Shown here in pieces: positions 1-7,313 of a DNA stretch of 13,106 bases. The position numbers and the translations under genes were made by a program. Within the stretch, counting starts at the first letter, position 1. The number at the start of each line of letters is the position of its first letter. Location: the NCBI GenBank assembly GCA_021839785.1, contig JAKCAB010000319.1, positions 1 through 13,106 of the forward strand. The letters run 5' to 3'. The notes below the pieces were generated by a model. The model had not been told where the DNA came from and made no database searches. It saw nothing but the letters and a program-made list of their open reading frames with translations. The DNA comes from a bacterium (GTDB lineage: Bacteria; Verrucomicrobiota; Verrucomicrobiae; Limisphaerales; J093).

Positions 1-127
1 GCTGGTGCTGGTCACCGGCGGTCTGTTATGCGTCGTCGCCTGCCGACGATCCGACGCCGTCGCGCGCGTGGCGGCCAAAGTCGCGGCGCCGCTGGGCGCT
101 CCGGCCACCGCCACCGCCACGATTTGA
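1..127 (+). CDS. C-terminal tail of a membrane protein, possibly heme A synthase (partial)
   Basis: The frame beginning at base 2 is open to a TGA at 125-127 and gives about 41 residues. It starts with a hydrophobic stretch (LVLVTGGLLCVVAC) followed by a basic, Ala-rich tail, which is how the last transmembrane helix and cytoplasmic end of a membrane protein look. Its stop lies 13 bp before the GTG of the heme O synthase gene, suggesting one operon. In many bacteria the gene in this position is ctaA/COX15, which converts heme O to heme A, so that is the best guess. Only the tail is visible and it contains no diagnostic motif; the identity is inferred from context alone. Confidence 0.4.
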   Translation, partial: LVLVTGGLLCVVACRRSDAVARVAAKVAAPLGAPATATATI

Positions 128-140
128 TCCTGCCTCCACC

Positions 141-1046
141 GTGAACACACCCACCGCTGCCACCTTGGCCACTGCCGATCACGCTTCGAAATCCACACTG
201 GCCGTTCTCAGCGAACTGACCAAGGCACGGCTCTCCTTGCTGGTCGTTGTGACGACCGCCGTTGGCTATTGCCTGGGTTCGCCCGGCCGGATCGATCTGG
301 CGGCCTTTCTTCACGCGGTGCTCGGCACCGGCCTGCTGGCCGCCGGTGCCTCCGCGCTGAACCAGTTCCTCGAACGCGACCTGGACGCGCTGATGCTGCG
401 AACCCAGGACCGCCCGTTGCCTTCGGGCCGGCTTACGCCCACGTTCGTGCTCGTGTTCGGCAGCCTGTGCTCGGTGATCGGCCTGGTTTGGCTGACGTTC
501 CTCGGAAACCTTGCAGCCGCGGCGCTGGGCGCGCTGACCTTGGGTCTCTATGTATTCGTGTACACCCCGCTGAAGCGCGTCTCGACGCTGAACACGATCG
601 TCGGCGCGGTGCCGGGCGCCATGCCGCCGTTGATCGGCTGGGCGGCGGCCACGGGCGGACTCTCGGCCGGCGGGTGGTCACTGTTCGCGCTGCAATTCTT
701 CTGGCAAATCCCGCACTTCATGGCCATCGCGTGGTTGTACCGCGACGATTACGCGCGGGCTGGCTTCCAAATGCTGCCGGTGGTGGATCCGACCGGCGAG
801 CGCACCGGCTTGCAAAGCATCGGCCACAGCCTCGGTCTGCTCACCGTGAGCCTGAGCCCGTTTGTGCTGGGCGTGGCCGGCGCCGCCTACCTGGCGGGCG
901 CCGTGGTGCTGGGGACGTTGATGCTGGCTTTGGCGATCCGTTTTGCGCGGCGGCTCGAACGCTCACCGGCGCGGTGGCTTTTTCTAGCCTCGGTCGTGTA
1001 TCTGCCGGCGGTACTGGGGTTGATGGTGCTCGACCGCTTCCGTTGA
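141..1046 (+). CDS. ctaB/cyoE: Protoheme IX farnesyltransferase (heme O synthase)
   Basis: This is an inner-membrane UbiA-family prenyltransferase that adds a farnesyl group to heme b, giving heme O for terminal oxidases. At 301 residues it has the usual family length. The first Asp-rich motif is at residues 74-92 (N74, D80, D82, then RTQDRPL), and the second conserved region is at 188-214 (WQIPHFMAIAW, then YRDDYARAGF with D202/D203). Several hydrophobic helices lie between and after these. The start is the GTG at 141; the frame stays open upstream to the window edge but offers no ATG. It probably shares an operon with the partial membrane gene just upstream. It ends 14 bp from the end of the convergent epimerase gene, with no obvious hairpin between them. 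Confidence 0.95.
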   Translation: MNTPTAATLATADHASKSTLAVLSELTKARLSLLVVVTTAVGYCLGSPGRIDLAAFLHAVLGTGLLAAGASALNQFLERDLDALMLRTQDRPLPSGRLTPTFVLVFGSLCSVIGLVWLTFLGNLAAAALGALTLGLYVFVYTPLKRVSTLNTIVGAVPGAMPPLIGWAAATGGLSAGGWSLFALQFFWQIPHFMAIAWLYRDDYARAGFQMLPVVDPTGERTGLQSIGHSLGLLTVSLSPFVLGVAGAAYLAGAVVLGTLMLALAIRFARRLERSPARWLFLASVVYLPAVLGLMVLDRFR

Positions 1047-1060
1047 ACTGACGGCGCTGA

Positions 1061-2014
1061 TCAAGCCGAGGCGGCCGGCGCGCGGTAGAATTCCAGCGTG
1101 GCCGCCAACCCCGCCTGCCAGGAAACGCGCGCGCGGAAACCGAGTTCACGTTCCGCCGCCGAAACGTCCGCGCGGGAAAACCGGACATCGCCCGGCCGGG
1201 CCGGTTCGAATTGCGGCTCCAGCTTGCGCCCGGTCAACCGCTGCAGTTCCGCAATCAGATCGAGGAGCGTCACACTCGCGCCGGTGCCAATGTTGAACAC
1301 TCGGCCAGCGACGCGTTCCGCCGGTCGCTCCGCCGCGGCGAGGTTCGCCGCCACCACGTCCGCCACCGCCACAAAATCGCGCGACTGCAAGCCGTCGCCG
1401 AAGACCCGCGGCCGTTCGCCCGCGAGGAACGCGGTGCAGAACTTCGCGATCACGCCCGAGTACGGCGAGTCGAACGCCTGGCGGGGACCGAAGACGTTGA
1501 AATAGCGGAGGCTCACGGTTTCCAGCCCGTAGAGCGAATGGAACAACTGGCCATAGCGCTCCGCGGCGTACTTTTGGAGCGCGTACGGCGTGAGCGGCGA
1601 CGGCGGCTGCATCTCCTGTTTGACCGGCGCTGCGCTGTCGCCGTAAATCGCCGAAGACGAGGCAAACACCAGGCGCTTCACGCCGGCGTCGCGCGCGGCA
1701 GCCAGCACTTCCAACGTGCCGGTGAGGTTGTCGCGATGGCTTTCGAGCGGCTGCGCGACCGATTTGGGAACGGAGACCAAGGCGGCTTCGTGAAACACCC
1801 AGTCGCAGCCCGCGACCGCGCGGCGGACGGTGGCGCGGTCGGCGACGTTGCCCTGAATGAATTCCAGTTCATCGCCCGGCCGGCGCCAGGCCAGGTTGGC
1901 GGTCGAGCCGGCGGTTAGATTGTCCAAAACGACGACGCGCACACCACGCCGGCACAAGGCCTCGGCAAGATGTGACCCAATAAATCCGGCGCCGCCGGTG
2001 ACCAGAGCTTTCAT
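1061..2014 (-). CDS. NAD-dependent sugar-nucleotide epimerase, extended SDR (UDP-GlcNAc/UDP-Glc 4-epimerase type)
   Basis: Predicted cytosolic UDP-sugar C4 epimerase supplying sugars for surface polysaccharide. With the ATG at 2014-2012 it has 317 residues, normal for extended SDRs, and starts directly with the Rossmann strand (MKALVTGGAGFIGS; glycine motif at 7-13, D31 at the end of strand 2 for NAD). The catalytic set is visible: FASSSAIYGD with S121, then Y144 and K148 in TPYALQKYAAERY. The substrate region reads LRYFNVFGPRQ (169-179) followed by SPYSGVIAKF, which resembles WbpP/TviC UDP-GlcNAc 4-epimerases more than GalE, so the N-acetyl sugar is the better guess. The frame extends 23 codons upstream, but that extension has no domain character. 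No clear Shine-Dalgarno site is seen. Confidence 0.88.
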   Translation of the reverse strand: MKALVTGGAGFIGSHLAEALCRRGVRVVVLDNLTAGSTANLAWRRPGDELEFIQGNVADRATVRRAVAGCDWVFHEAALVSVPKSVAQPLESHRDNLTGTLEVLAAARDAGVKRLVFASSSAIYGDSAAPVKQEMQPPSPLTPYALQKYAAERYGQLFHSLYGLETVSLRYFNVFGPRQAFDSPYSGVIAKFCTAFLAGERPRVFGDGLQSRDFVAVADVVAANLAAAERPAERVAGRVFNIGTGASVTLLDLIAELQRLTGRKLEPQFEPARPGDVRFSRADVSAAERELGFRARVSWQAGLAATLEFYRAPAASA

Positions 2015-2218
2015 CCAGTTTTGCGAACAACAGCCTCGCGGCCCGGAATCGCCCGCACCGCGCTCTCTCCGTATCAAGTCCACCCTGCCAGTGGCAAGCT
2101 TGAGAGTTCACCCAGGAGGTAAGCGCTGACCGCATCGCTTCGGGGTTCACCGCCGCCTGGCGAAGGCTTACACTGACCCGACGGAGCCAGCCTGGCGCGC
2201 GCTCCGCCGTGGATTCGA
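2015..2218. other. Divergent intergenic region between epimerase and Sua5/TsaC genes
   Basis: These 204 bp separate two divergently read genes and should hold the promoters of both. I see no convincing -35/-10 pair. A consensus-like AGGAGGT at 2114-2120 has no start codon at a useful distance on the plus strand. Short open frames crossing this stretch have no recognisable protein character. Confidence 0.45.
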
Positions 2219-3241
2219 GTGAAAACCGACCCGCCAACGGAAGTCCTGCCGACGCACACGCCCGCGCTGTTTCAAACGGCCGTGCAGCGCGCCGCCGCCG
2301 CCCTGCGCCGCGGCGAGTTGGTCGCCGTGCCCACCGAGACCGTGTATGGTCTGGCCGCGAACGCGTGGAATGCCGAGGCCGTGGCCCGCATCTTCGTGGC
2401 CAAGGGGCGGCCCGCGCACAATCCGATCATCGTGCACGTGGCCAGCCTCGGTCTGGCCCAAGCCTGCGTGGCCGCCTGGCCGGACGCGGCCGGGCGCCTG
2501 GCCCGGGCTTTCTGGCCCGGACCGCTGACGCTGGTTCTGCCGAAAGCGGCAATCATCCCGGATTCGGTCACCGCCGGCGGCCCCACGGTGGGTGTGCGCT
2601 GGCCGAGCCATCCGTTCATGCACGCACTGATTCGCGAATGTGGTTTTCCGCTCGCCGCCCCCAGCGCCAATGCCTCCAACCGCCTTTCGCCGACCTGCGC
2701 GGCGCATGTCCTGCAAAGCCTCGGCGGTCGCGTGCCGCTGATCGTGGACGGCGGCCAGTGCCAGGTCGGCGTCGAATCGACGGTGCTGGATCTGACCGTC
2801 CAGCCGGCGCGCGTCCTGCGGCCCGGCATGATCCGCCGCGAGTCGCTCCGCGCCGTCTTGGGAGAAGTCAGCGAAGGCGCGGCCAGCGCGGACGAAGGCA
2901 GTTTGCGCAGCCCTGGCCAATTACCGAAACATTACGCGCCGCGCGCACGCCTGCACGTGCTGGCCTGGTCGGACGAGGCGGCGCTCCGGCGCTTGCTGGT
3001 TCCGCTCCAGGTCGCGCCGGCCACGACGTTCGTCGTCGCCCACACGCACATTCCCGCGCCGGCGGGCTGGGGCGGCGTGAGCGTGATTCCGCACGATGCC
3101 GAGGCTTACGCGCGGGCGCTGTACGCGGAGTTGCATCGCTGCGACGAGCAGGGCGCGGAAATCATCGTGGTCGAAGCCGTGCCGGACACGCCCGAATGGG
3201 CGGCGCTCGCCGACCGCCTGCGCCGGGCGGCCGTGGCTTGA
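2219..3241 (+). CDS. tsaC/ywlC (Sua5): L-threonylcarbamoyladenylate synthase, long Sua5-type
   Basis: Makes threonylcarbamoyl-AMP from threonine, bicarbonate and ATP, the first step of the t6A37 modification of ANN-reading tRNAs. The YrdC domain (about residues 15-205) shows PTETVYGLA at 38-46, KGRPAHNPI at 62-70, WPGPLT at 99-104, APSANAS at 147-153, ESTVLD at 186-191 and RPGMI at 201-205. A linker with SPGQLPKHYAP (231-241) leads to a Sua5 C-terminal domain at about 245-340, so this is the 340-residue two-domain form and not the short TsaC form. The start is the GTG at 2219; no upstream ATG is in frame with domain sequence. It is read in the same direction as the regulator gene 72 bp downstream, but a functional link is not evident. 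Confidence 0.94.
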   Translation: MKTDPPTEVLPTHTPALFQTAVQRAAAALRRGELVAVPTETVYGLAANAWNAEAVARIFVAKGRPAHNPIIVHVASLGLAQACVAAWPDAAGRLARAFWPGPLTLVLPKAAIIPDSVTAGGPTVGVRWPSHPFMHALIRECGFPLAAPSANASNRLSPTCAAHVLQSLGGRVPLIVDGGQCQVGVESTVLDLTVQPARVLRPGMIRRESLRAVLGEVSEGAASADEGSLRSPGQLPKHYAPRARLHVLAWSDEAALRRLLVPLQVAPATTFVVAHTHIPAPAGWGGVSVIPHDAEAYARALYAELHRCDEQGAEIIVVEAVPDTPEWAALADRLRRAAVA

Positions 3242-3313
3242 GGCATTCGGATTGGCAGCCGCCGCGCGTTTGCCTACGCTGCCGCGCAACGCTGTGCTTC
3301 GGTCCGACGTGCC

Positions 3314-4678
3314 ATGAAATCGAACGACACCCCGCCGCTCATCCTGATCGCCGACGACCAGGCTGACGTGCTGGCGGCGTTGCGACTGCTGTTGAAAGGC
3401 GAAGGCTTCCAGGTCGAGACCGTGAGTTCACCCGCCCACGCGCTGGCGGCGATCACGGAGAAGGATTTCGACGCCGCACTGATCGATTTGAACTACGCCC
3501 GCGACACCACCTCCGGCCAGGAAGGCCTGGATCTGCTGGCGCGCCTCCAGGCGGTGGACAGCACCCTGCCGGTGGTCGTGATGACGGCTTGGGGCAGCGT
3601 GGAAATTGCCGTCGAAGCCATGCGGCGCGGCGCGCGGGACTTCATCCAAAAGCCGTGGGAAAACGCGCGTCTGCTCTCGATCCTGCGCAACCAGGTCGAG
3701 TTGGCGCGGGCGCTGCGTCGCGGCGAGCGGCTCGCGGCCGAGAACGAACTGCTGCGCGGCGCCGGGCCGGATTTGATCGCCGAGTCGCCCGCCATGAATC
3801 CCGTGCTGGAAATCATCCAGCGCGTGGGCCCCGCGGACGCGAACGTCCTGATCCTCGGCGAAAACGGCACCGGCAAAGGCGTGATCGCCCAGGCGCTCCA
3901 CGCGGTTTCGCGGCGCGCGGACGCGCCGTTCGTCACGGTCAACATGGGCGGTTTGTCCGAAGGCTTGTTCGAGAGCGAGTTGTTCGGCCACGTCAAAGGC
4001 GCATTCACCGACGCGAAGACAGACCGCGTCGGGCGCTTCGAGCTGGCCGAAGGCGGGACGCTGTTTCTGGACGAAATCGCGAACGTGCCGTTGCCGCAGC
4101 AGGCCAAGTTGCTGCGCGTGCTCGAGACCGGCGAATACGAGCGGGTCGGCTCGTCGAAAACCAAGCGGGCGAACGTGCGGCTCATCTCCGCCACCAACGC
4201 CGACGTGCAGAAGGCGGTTGGCGACGGCCGGTTCCGGCAGGATTTGCTGTTTCGCCTGAACACGATCGAAATTCACCTGCCGCCGCTGCGCGAACGGCCG
4301 GAGGACGTTGCGCCGCTGGCCGTCCATTTCCTGGCCCGGCACGCCCGCCAATATGGCAAGGGGCTCGCAGGCTTCGAGCCGGCGGCGTTGCAGGCGTTGC
4401 GCGACCACGCCTGGCCGGGCAACGTGCGCGAATTGAGCCACGTCATCGAGCGCGCCGCGTTGATGGCCACCGAGAGCCTGGTACGCGCCTGTGACCTCGG
4501 CCTGCGCGCGCCTGCCACGGCCGAGCCGCGCATCGAGGACATGGCCATCGAAGACGTCGAGCGGTGGCTCATCAAGAAGACCCTGGCCCGCTTCGAAGGC
4601 AACGCCAACAAGGCTGCCGAAACCCTCGGCCTGAGCCGGAGCGCGTTTTACCGGCGGCTGCAAAAATATGGCCTCTGA
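3314..4678 (+). CDS. Sigma-54-dependent response regulator, NtrC family
   Basis: A cytoplasmic two-component transcription activator of 454 residues in three domains. The receiver domain (about 8-125) has D14/D15, phospho-acceptor D58, T91 and K113. The AAA+ domain (about 155-390) has Walker A GENGTGKG at 182-189, Walker B GTLFLDE at 248-254, and arginine-finger candidates R308 and R314 in FRQDLLFRL. The C-terminus (about 408-454) is a Fis-type helix-turn-helix ending NKAAETLGLSRSAFYRRLQK. The sigma-54 contact loop reads GAFTDA (229-234) where the classical motif is GAFTGA. The ATG at 3314 begins just before the receiver domain. Its partner is probably the histidine kinase two genes downstream, with the VTC gene between them. 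Targets are not given by the sequence; the sigma-54-like site at 7298-7313 is a candidate. Confidence 0.93.
   Translation: MKSNDTPPLILIADDQADVLAALRLLLKGEGFQVETVSSPAHALAAITEKDFDAALIDLNYARDTTSGQEGLDLLARLQAVDSTLPVVVMTAWGSVEIAVEAMRRGARDFIQKPWENARLLSILRNQVELARALRRGERLAAENELLRGAGPDLIAESPAMNPVLEIIQRVGPADANVLILGENGTGKGVIAQALHAVSRRADAPFVTVNMGGLSEGLFESELFGHVKGAFTDAKTDRVGRFELAEGGTLFLDEIANVPLPQQAKLLRVLETGEYERVGSSKTKRANVRLISATNADVQKAVGDGRFRQDLLFRLNTIEIHLPPLRERPEDVAPLAVHFLARHARQYGKGLAGFEPAALQALRDHAWPGNVRELSHVIERAALMATESLVRACDLGLRAPATAEPRIEDMAIEDVERWLIKKTLARFEGNANKAAETLGLSRSAFYRRLQKYGL
3998..4015 (+). other. GAFTDA variant of the sigma-54 contact loop codons
   Basis: These six codons encode GAFTDA (regulator residues 229-234), with GAC (Asp) in place of the fifth-position Gly codon. 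In classical sigma-54 activators the GAFTGA loop touches sigma-54 and remodels the holoenzyme. The surrounding sequence (ESELFGHVKG before, KTDRVGRFE after) is canonical, so this is a true substitution in an otherwise intact ATPase. Confidence 0.9.
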
Positions 4679-4705
4679 CGATTCGCGCGGCCAGGCGGCC
4701 AAGCA

Positions 4706-4731
4706 CCGGCCGCGGCCGTTGCCGGGGCCGG
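4706..4731 (+). other. GC-rich hairpin between regulator and VTC genes
   Basis: Bases 4706-4711 pair with 4726-4731. After one G-G mismatch, 4713-4716 pair with 4721-4724 around a CGTT tetraloop. The stem begins 28 nt after the regulator stop codon. No U-run follows, so it does not look like a standard intrinsic terminator. It could attenuate read-through or act as an RNA-stability element that sets unequal levels of regulator and downstream proteins. The pairing is seen directly; the role is inferred. Confidence 0.4.
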
Positions 4732-4795
4732 CGTGGGAGGCGAACCTTGCGGGCGGTTCCGGGTTGGCCGAACCGACCCGCGGCTGAATTCCGTT

Positions 4796-5569
4796 ATGAG
4801 CCAAGACCACACCCTGATGGCTTCGCGGTATGAGTTGAAGTACCGCCTCTCCAACTCCGCGGCGCTGCGCGTGCGGAAGTTCGTCCAGCAATACCTCGAA
4901 CTCGACGAATACGGCCAGGGCCAGCCCGACCTGGCCTACCCGGTTCACAGCCTTTACCTGGATTCGGACGACTGGACGCTCTACCACCGCAGCCTGAACG
5001 GGGACAAAAACCGCTTCAAGCTCCGGGTCCGCTACTACGACGAACGCCCCACCACGCCGGTCTTTTTCGAGATCAAGCGGCGGATGAAGGACGTGATCTT
5101 GAAGCAACGGTGCGGGGTCAAACGCGGCGGCGAGGCGGACGTGCTGGCCGGCCATTTTCCGCCCGAAAAGTACCTCCTCTCGAAGGCCGCCGAGGATCTG
5201 CAGGCGCTGCACCGTTTTCAGGAACTCATGTTGCGCGTGCAGGCGAAGCCGCAGATGCACGTGGCCTATCGGCGCGAGGCCTACGTCAACACTTTCAACA
5301 ACGAGGTGCGCGTCACCTTCGACCGGTTCGTGCGGGCCGTGCCACGCCCCGGCGGCGAGCTCGTAACGCACATGGACAAGTCGCTCGTTTGCACAACCGA
5401 TCTGGTGATCCTTGAACTCAAGTTCACCGACCGCTTTCCCAACTGGTTTCGGAACCTGGTGGAAACGTTCGACTGCTTCCAAAGCGGCGCGGCGAAATAC
5501 GTCGAAGGCACGACTCTGCATCTCGGCCGTCACCTCTCGCCCGCCGACGTGATCCGGAACTTGTTCTGA
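4796..5569 (+). CDS. VTC-domain protein (polyphosphate polymerase-like)
   Basis: A 257-residue soluble protein consisting almost entirely of a VTC domain, the CYTH-like tunnel fold that makes polyphosphate from ATP in yeast Vtc4. Conserved basic and acidic tunnel motifs are visible in order: RYELKYRL (11-18), HSLYLDSDDW (51-60), FKLRVRYYD (74-82), FFEIKRR (90-96), KQRCG (103-107), YRREAY (158-163), EVRVTFDR (170-177) and LELKFTDRFPNWF (206-218). The ATG at 4796 places the first motif at residue 11, as usual; a GTG at 4733 would add 21 residues without domain character. No membrane segment or SPX domain is present. It lies between the response regulator and the kinase, 22 bp before the kinase, so it is probably co-transcribed with them. 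Polymerase activity in bacterial stand-alone VTC proteins is plausible but not shown here. Confidence 0.88.
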   Translation: MSQDHTLMASRYELKYRLSNSAALRVRKFVQQYLELDEYGQGQPDLAYPVHSLYLDSDDWTLYHRSLNGDKNRFKLRVRYYDERPTTPVFFEIKRRMKDVILKQRCGVKRGGEADVLAGHFPPEKYLLSKAAEDLQALHRFQELMLRVQAKPQMHVAYRREAYVNTFNNEVRVTFDRFVRAVPRPGGELVTHMDKSLVCTTDLVILELKFTDRFPNWFRNLVETFDCFQSGAAKYVEGTTLHLGRHLSPADVIRNLF

Positions 5570-5591
5570 GCACTTTGCTGTCGCGCAAGCC

Positions 5592-6995
5592 ATGCGCCCA
5601 CGCCCTCAATCGCGCCCGGCCCGCCGCCCGCGCATCGGTTTTGTGCGCCGGGTGCTGCTGCTCGCGGCGGTGGCAGCCGCGCCGGCCTGGGTGGCCGTCC
5701 TCGCGTTAATCTGGTTGGGCGACACCTTCCCAAACCAGGCTTTGTCGCTGAACGCGCGGGTGACGATCACGATCCTCCTGGGCGGTTGCGGCCTCGTGAC
5801 CTTGCTGGTCTTGCGCGAACGCGTGGTGCGCCCGCTTCAGACCGCGGCGAACATTCTCTCGGGTTTGCGCGAAGGCGATTACTCGTTCCGCGCGCGCAGC
5901 GACCGCAGCGGCGACGCGCTCGACGAGGTGTTGACCGAGGTGAACGCGCTGGTGGACACCATGCGCACGCAGCGGCTCGGGGCGCTGGAAGCCACCGCCC
6001 TGCTCCGCGCAGTCATGTCGGAAATCGACGTGGCGGTGTTCGCCTTCGACGCCGCCGAGTGCCTGCGCCTGGTGAACCGCGCCGGCGAACGGCTGCTGGC
6101 CCAACCCGCGGAGCGCCTGCTCGGCCGCTTCGCCGCCGACGTCGGGCTGGGCGAAGGCCTCGAAGGCGACGCGCCGCGCACGGTGCAAACGCGCTTCGCG
6201 GGCGGCGCCGGCCGGTGGCGATTGCAGCGGCAGCAATTCCGGCAAGGCGGTCTGCCGCACACGCTGCTGGTGATCTCCGACCTCAGCCGCGAACTCCGCG
6301 AGGAAGAGAAACTCGCCTGGCAACGGCTCGTGCGGGTGCTCGGTCACGAGCTCAACAACTCGCTCGCGCCCGTGAAATCCATCGCCGGGAGCCTCGAAAG
6401 CCTGTTGCAGCGCGACCCGCTGCCGCCGGATTGGCGCGAGGACATGCGCGACGGCTTAGGTGTGATTGCCAGCCGGGCCGAATCGTTAAATCGTTTTGTC
6501 AGCGCCTATGCCCAACTGGCCCGCCTCCCCAAGCCCAAGCCCCAGGCCGTCGTGCTCGCCCCCATTGTCAACCGCGCCGCGACGCTGGAGACGCGCGTGC
6601 CGGTTACCGTGGTTCACGGACCCGATTGCACCCTTGCCGCGGACCCGGATCAATTGGAGCAGGCGTTGATCAACCTGGTGCGCAACGGCGCCGATGCGGT
6701 GCTGGAAACGGGTCCGGCTAAAACCGGCGAGCCGCGTGGCGTGCGCGTAAGCTGGGGACGCGTCGGCGCCAGCGTGGAAGTCGCGATCGAGGACGACGGT
6801 CCTGGCCTGGCCAGCACGGCGAACCTGTTCGTGCCGTTTTTTACCACGAAACGAAAAGGCTCCGGCATCGGCCTGGTGCTGTGCCGGCAGATCGCCGAAG
6901 GCCACGGCGGCAGTCTCACGCTGGAGAATCGCGTCGGCGCGCGCGGTTGTGTAGCGCGGTTTCGGCTACCTTGCCCGGCCGCGGCCAGGAGCTAA
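5592..6995 (+). CDS. NtrY-like membrane sensor histidine kinase
   Basis: An inner-membrane sensor kinase of 467 residues, the likely partner of the NtrC-family regulator upstream. The basic N-terminus is followed by two transmembrane segments (about 18-43 and 56-76) with only a short loop between them, so there is almost no periplasmic sensor. A HAMP-like region (about 77-127) and a degenerate PAS domain (about 133-235) come next. The H-box is VRVLGHELNNSLAP with phospho-acceptor H252. The ATPase domain shows the N-box at LINLVRNGADAV (N365), G1 at EDDGPGLA (400-407), the F-box at VPFFTTK (414-420) and G2 at GSGIGL (423-428). The arrangement matches NtrY/PrsK-style kinases that feed sigma-54 regulators. 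The ATG at 5592 lies 22 bp after the VTC stop. The signal is unknown; with so little periplasmic loop, a membrane or cytosolic cue is more likely. Confidence 0.92.
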   Translation: MRPRPQSRPARRPRIGFVRRVLLLAAVAAAPAWVAVLALIWLGDTFPNQALSLNARVTITILLGGCGLVTLLVLRERVVRPLQTAANILSGLREGDYSFRARSDRSGDALDEVLTEVNALVDTMRTQRLGALEATALLRAVMSEIDVAVFAFDAAECLRLVNRAGERLLAQPAERLLGRFAADVGLGEGLEGDAPRTVQTRFAGGAGRWRLQRQQFRQGGLPHTLLVISDLSRELREEEKLAWQRLVRVLGHELNNSLAPVKSIAGSLESLLQRDPLPPDWREDMRDGLGVIASRAESLNRFVSAYAQLARLPKPKPQAVVLAPIVNRAATLETRVPVTVVHGPDCTLAADPDQLEQALINLVRNGADAVLETGPAKTGEPRGVRVSWGRVGASVEVAIEDDGPGLASTANLFVPFFTTKRKGSGIGLVLCRQIAEGHGGSLTLENRVGARGCVARFRLPCPAAARS

Positions 6996-7058
6996 CAAAG
7001 AGGCGGCGGCAGCGAGGAGATTGGACAGGAAAGCCCGGAACTTCCGCAGCCTCAGTTT

Positions 7059-7075
7059 GGGCTCCGCGGGAGCCC
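7059..7075 (+). terminator. Perfect 7-bp hairpin downstream of the histidine kinase
   Basis: GGGCTCC, a 3-nt GCG loop and GGAGCCC form a perfect stem 63 nt after the kinase stop codon. No T-run follows, so it would be at best an atypical terminator or a 3' end stabiliser for the regulator-VTC-kinase transcript. Confidence 0.3.
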
Positions 7076-7085
7076 GATCAACAGC

Positions 7086-7124
7086 CGGTAAGGCGGGCAG
7101 TCCCCTACCGCCGCAGAGCGCGGC
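7086..7124. repeat. Paired short inverted repeats, possible interspersed-repeat remnant
   Basis: Two small palindromic units abut: CGGTA (7086-7090) with TACCG (7106-7110), and GCCGC (7110-7114) with GCGGC (7120-7124) around an AGAGC loop. Such compact, adjoining, GC-rich palindromes in an intergenic space look like a REP-type element, but only one copy is in the window, so the repeat status cannot be shown here. Confidence 0.3.
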
Positions 7125-7297
7125 TGCTTTGACGGCGCGCACTAAACATTTCGCAAGTCACCCGCCCTACCCGCCCGCCAGCGTGTGGCGTGCGCTGCTT
7201 GCCCGCCGCTATGATAGGAGTGAGTAATAACACCTACCTACTCTCCCATATAGAACAACCGAGGACACCCACCGCGCAGCTTCTCCCATCGCTCTTT

Positions 7298-7313
7298 TGG
7301 CAACGAAAATGCT
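7298..7313 (+). promoter_or_regulatory. Candidate sigma-54 (-24/-12) promoter for the large secreted protein
   Basis: The sequence TGGCAACGAAAATGCT has TGGCA at the -24 element and TGCT at the -12 element. The invariant GG (7299-7300) and GC (7311-7312) are separated by exactly 10 nt, as sigma-54 requires. Transcription would start near 7324, giving a leader of about 27 nt before the ATG at 7351. A sigma-54-type regulator and its kinase are encoded directly upstream, which makes the site more believable. No upstream activator-binding repeats were identified with confidence. Confidence 0.5.

Noticed and set aside
2015..2083. Start of the epimerase at 2083
   Set aside because: The extra 23 residues lack homology character, whereas the ATG at 2014 starts immediately before the Rossmann strand, as in the family.
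2114..2120. Consensus-like AGGAGGT in the divergent intergenic region
   Set aside because: No start codon follows at 5-10 nt, and neighbouring genes here show no Shine-Dalgarno sites, so it is probably fortuitous.
3253..3268. Second sigma-54-like site (TGGCA with GG-N10-GC) upstream of the response regulator
   Set aside because: The spacing fits, but the -12 element is GCGCG and not TTGCW, and the region is so GC-rich that a GG-N10-GC match is expected by chance.
3428..5593. A 721-codon open frame on the minus strand, opposite the regulator and VTC genes
   Set aside because: It is antisense to two genes with complete, well-conserved domains. Its translation is rich in Arg/Ala/Gly/His with no recognisable motif, as expected of the complementary strand in GC-rich coding DNA.
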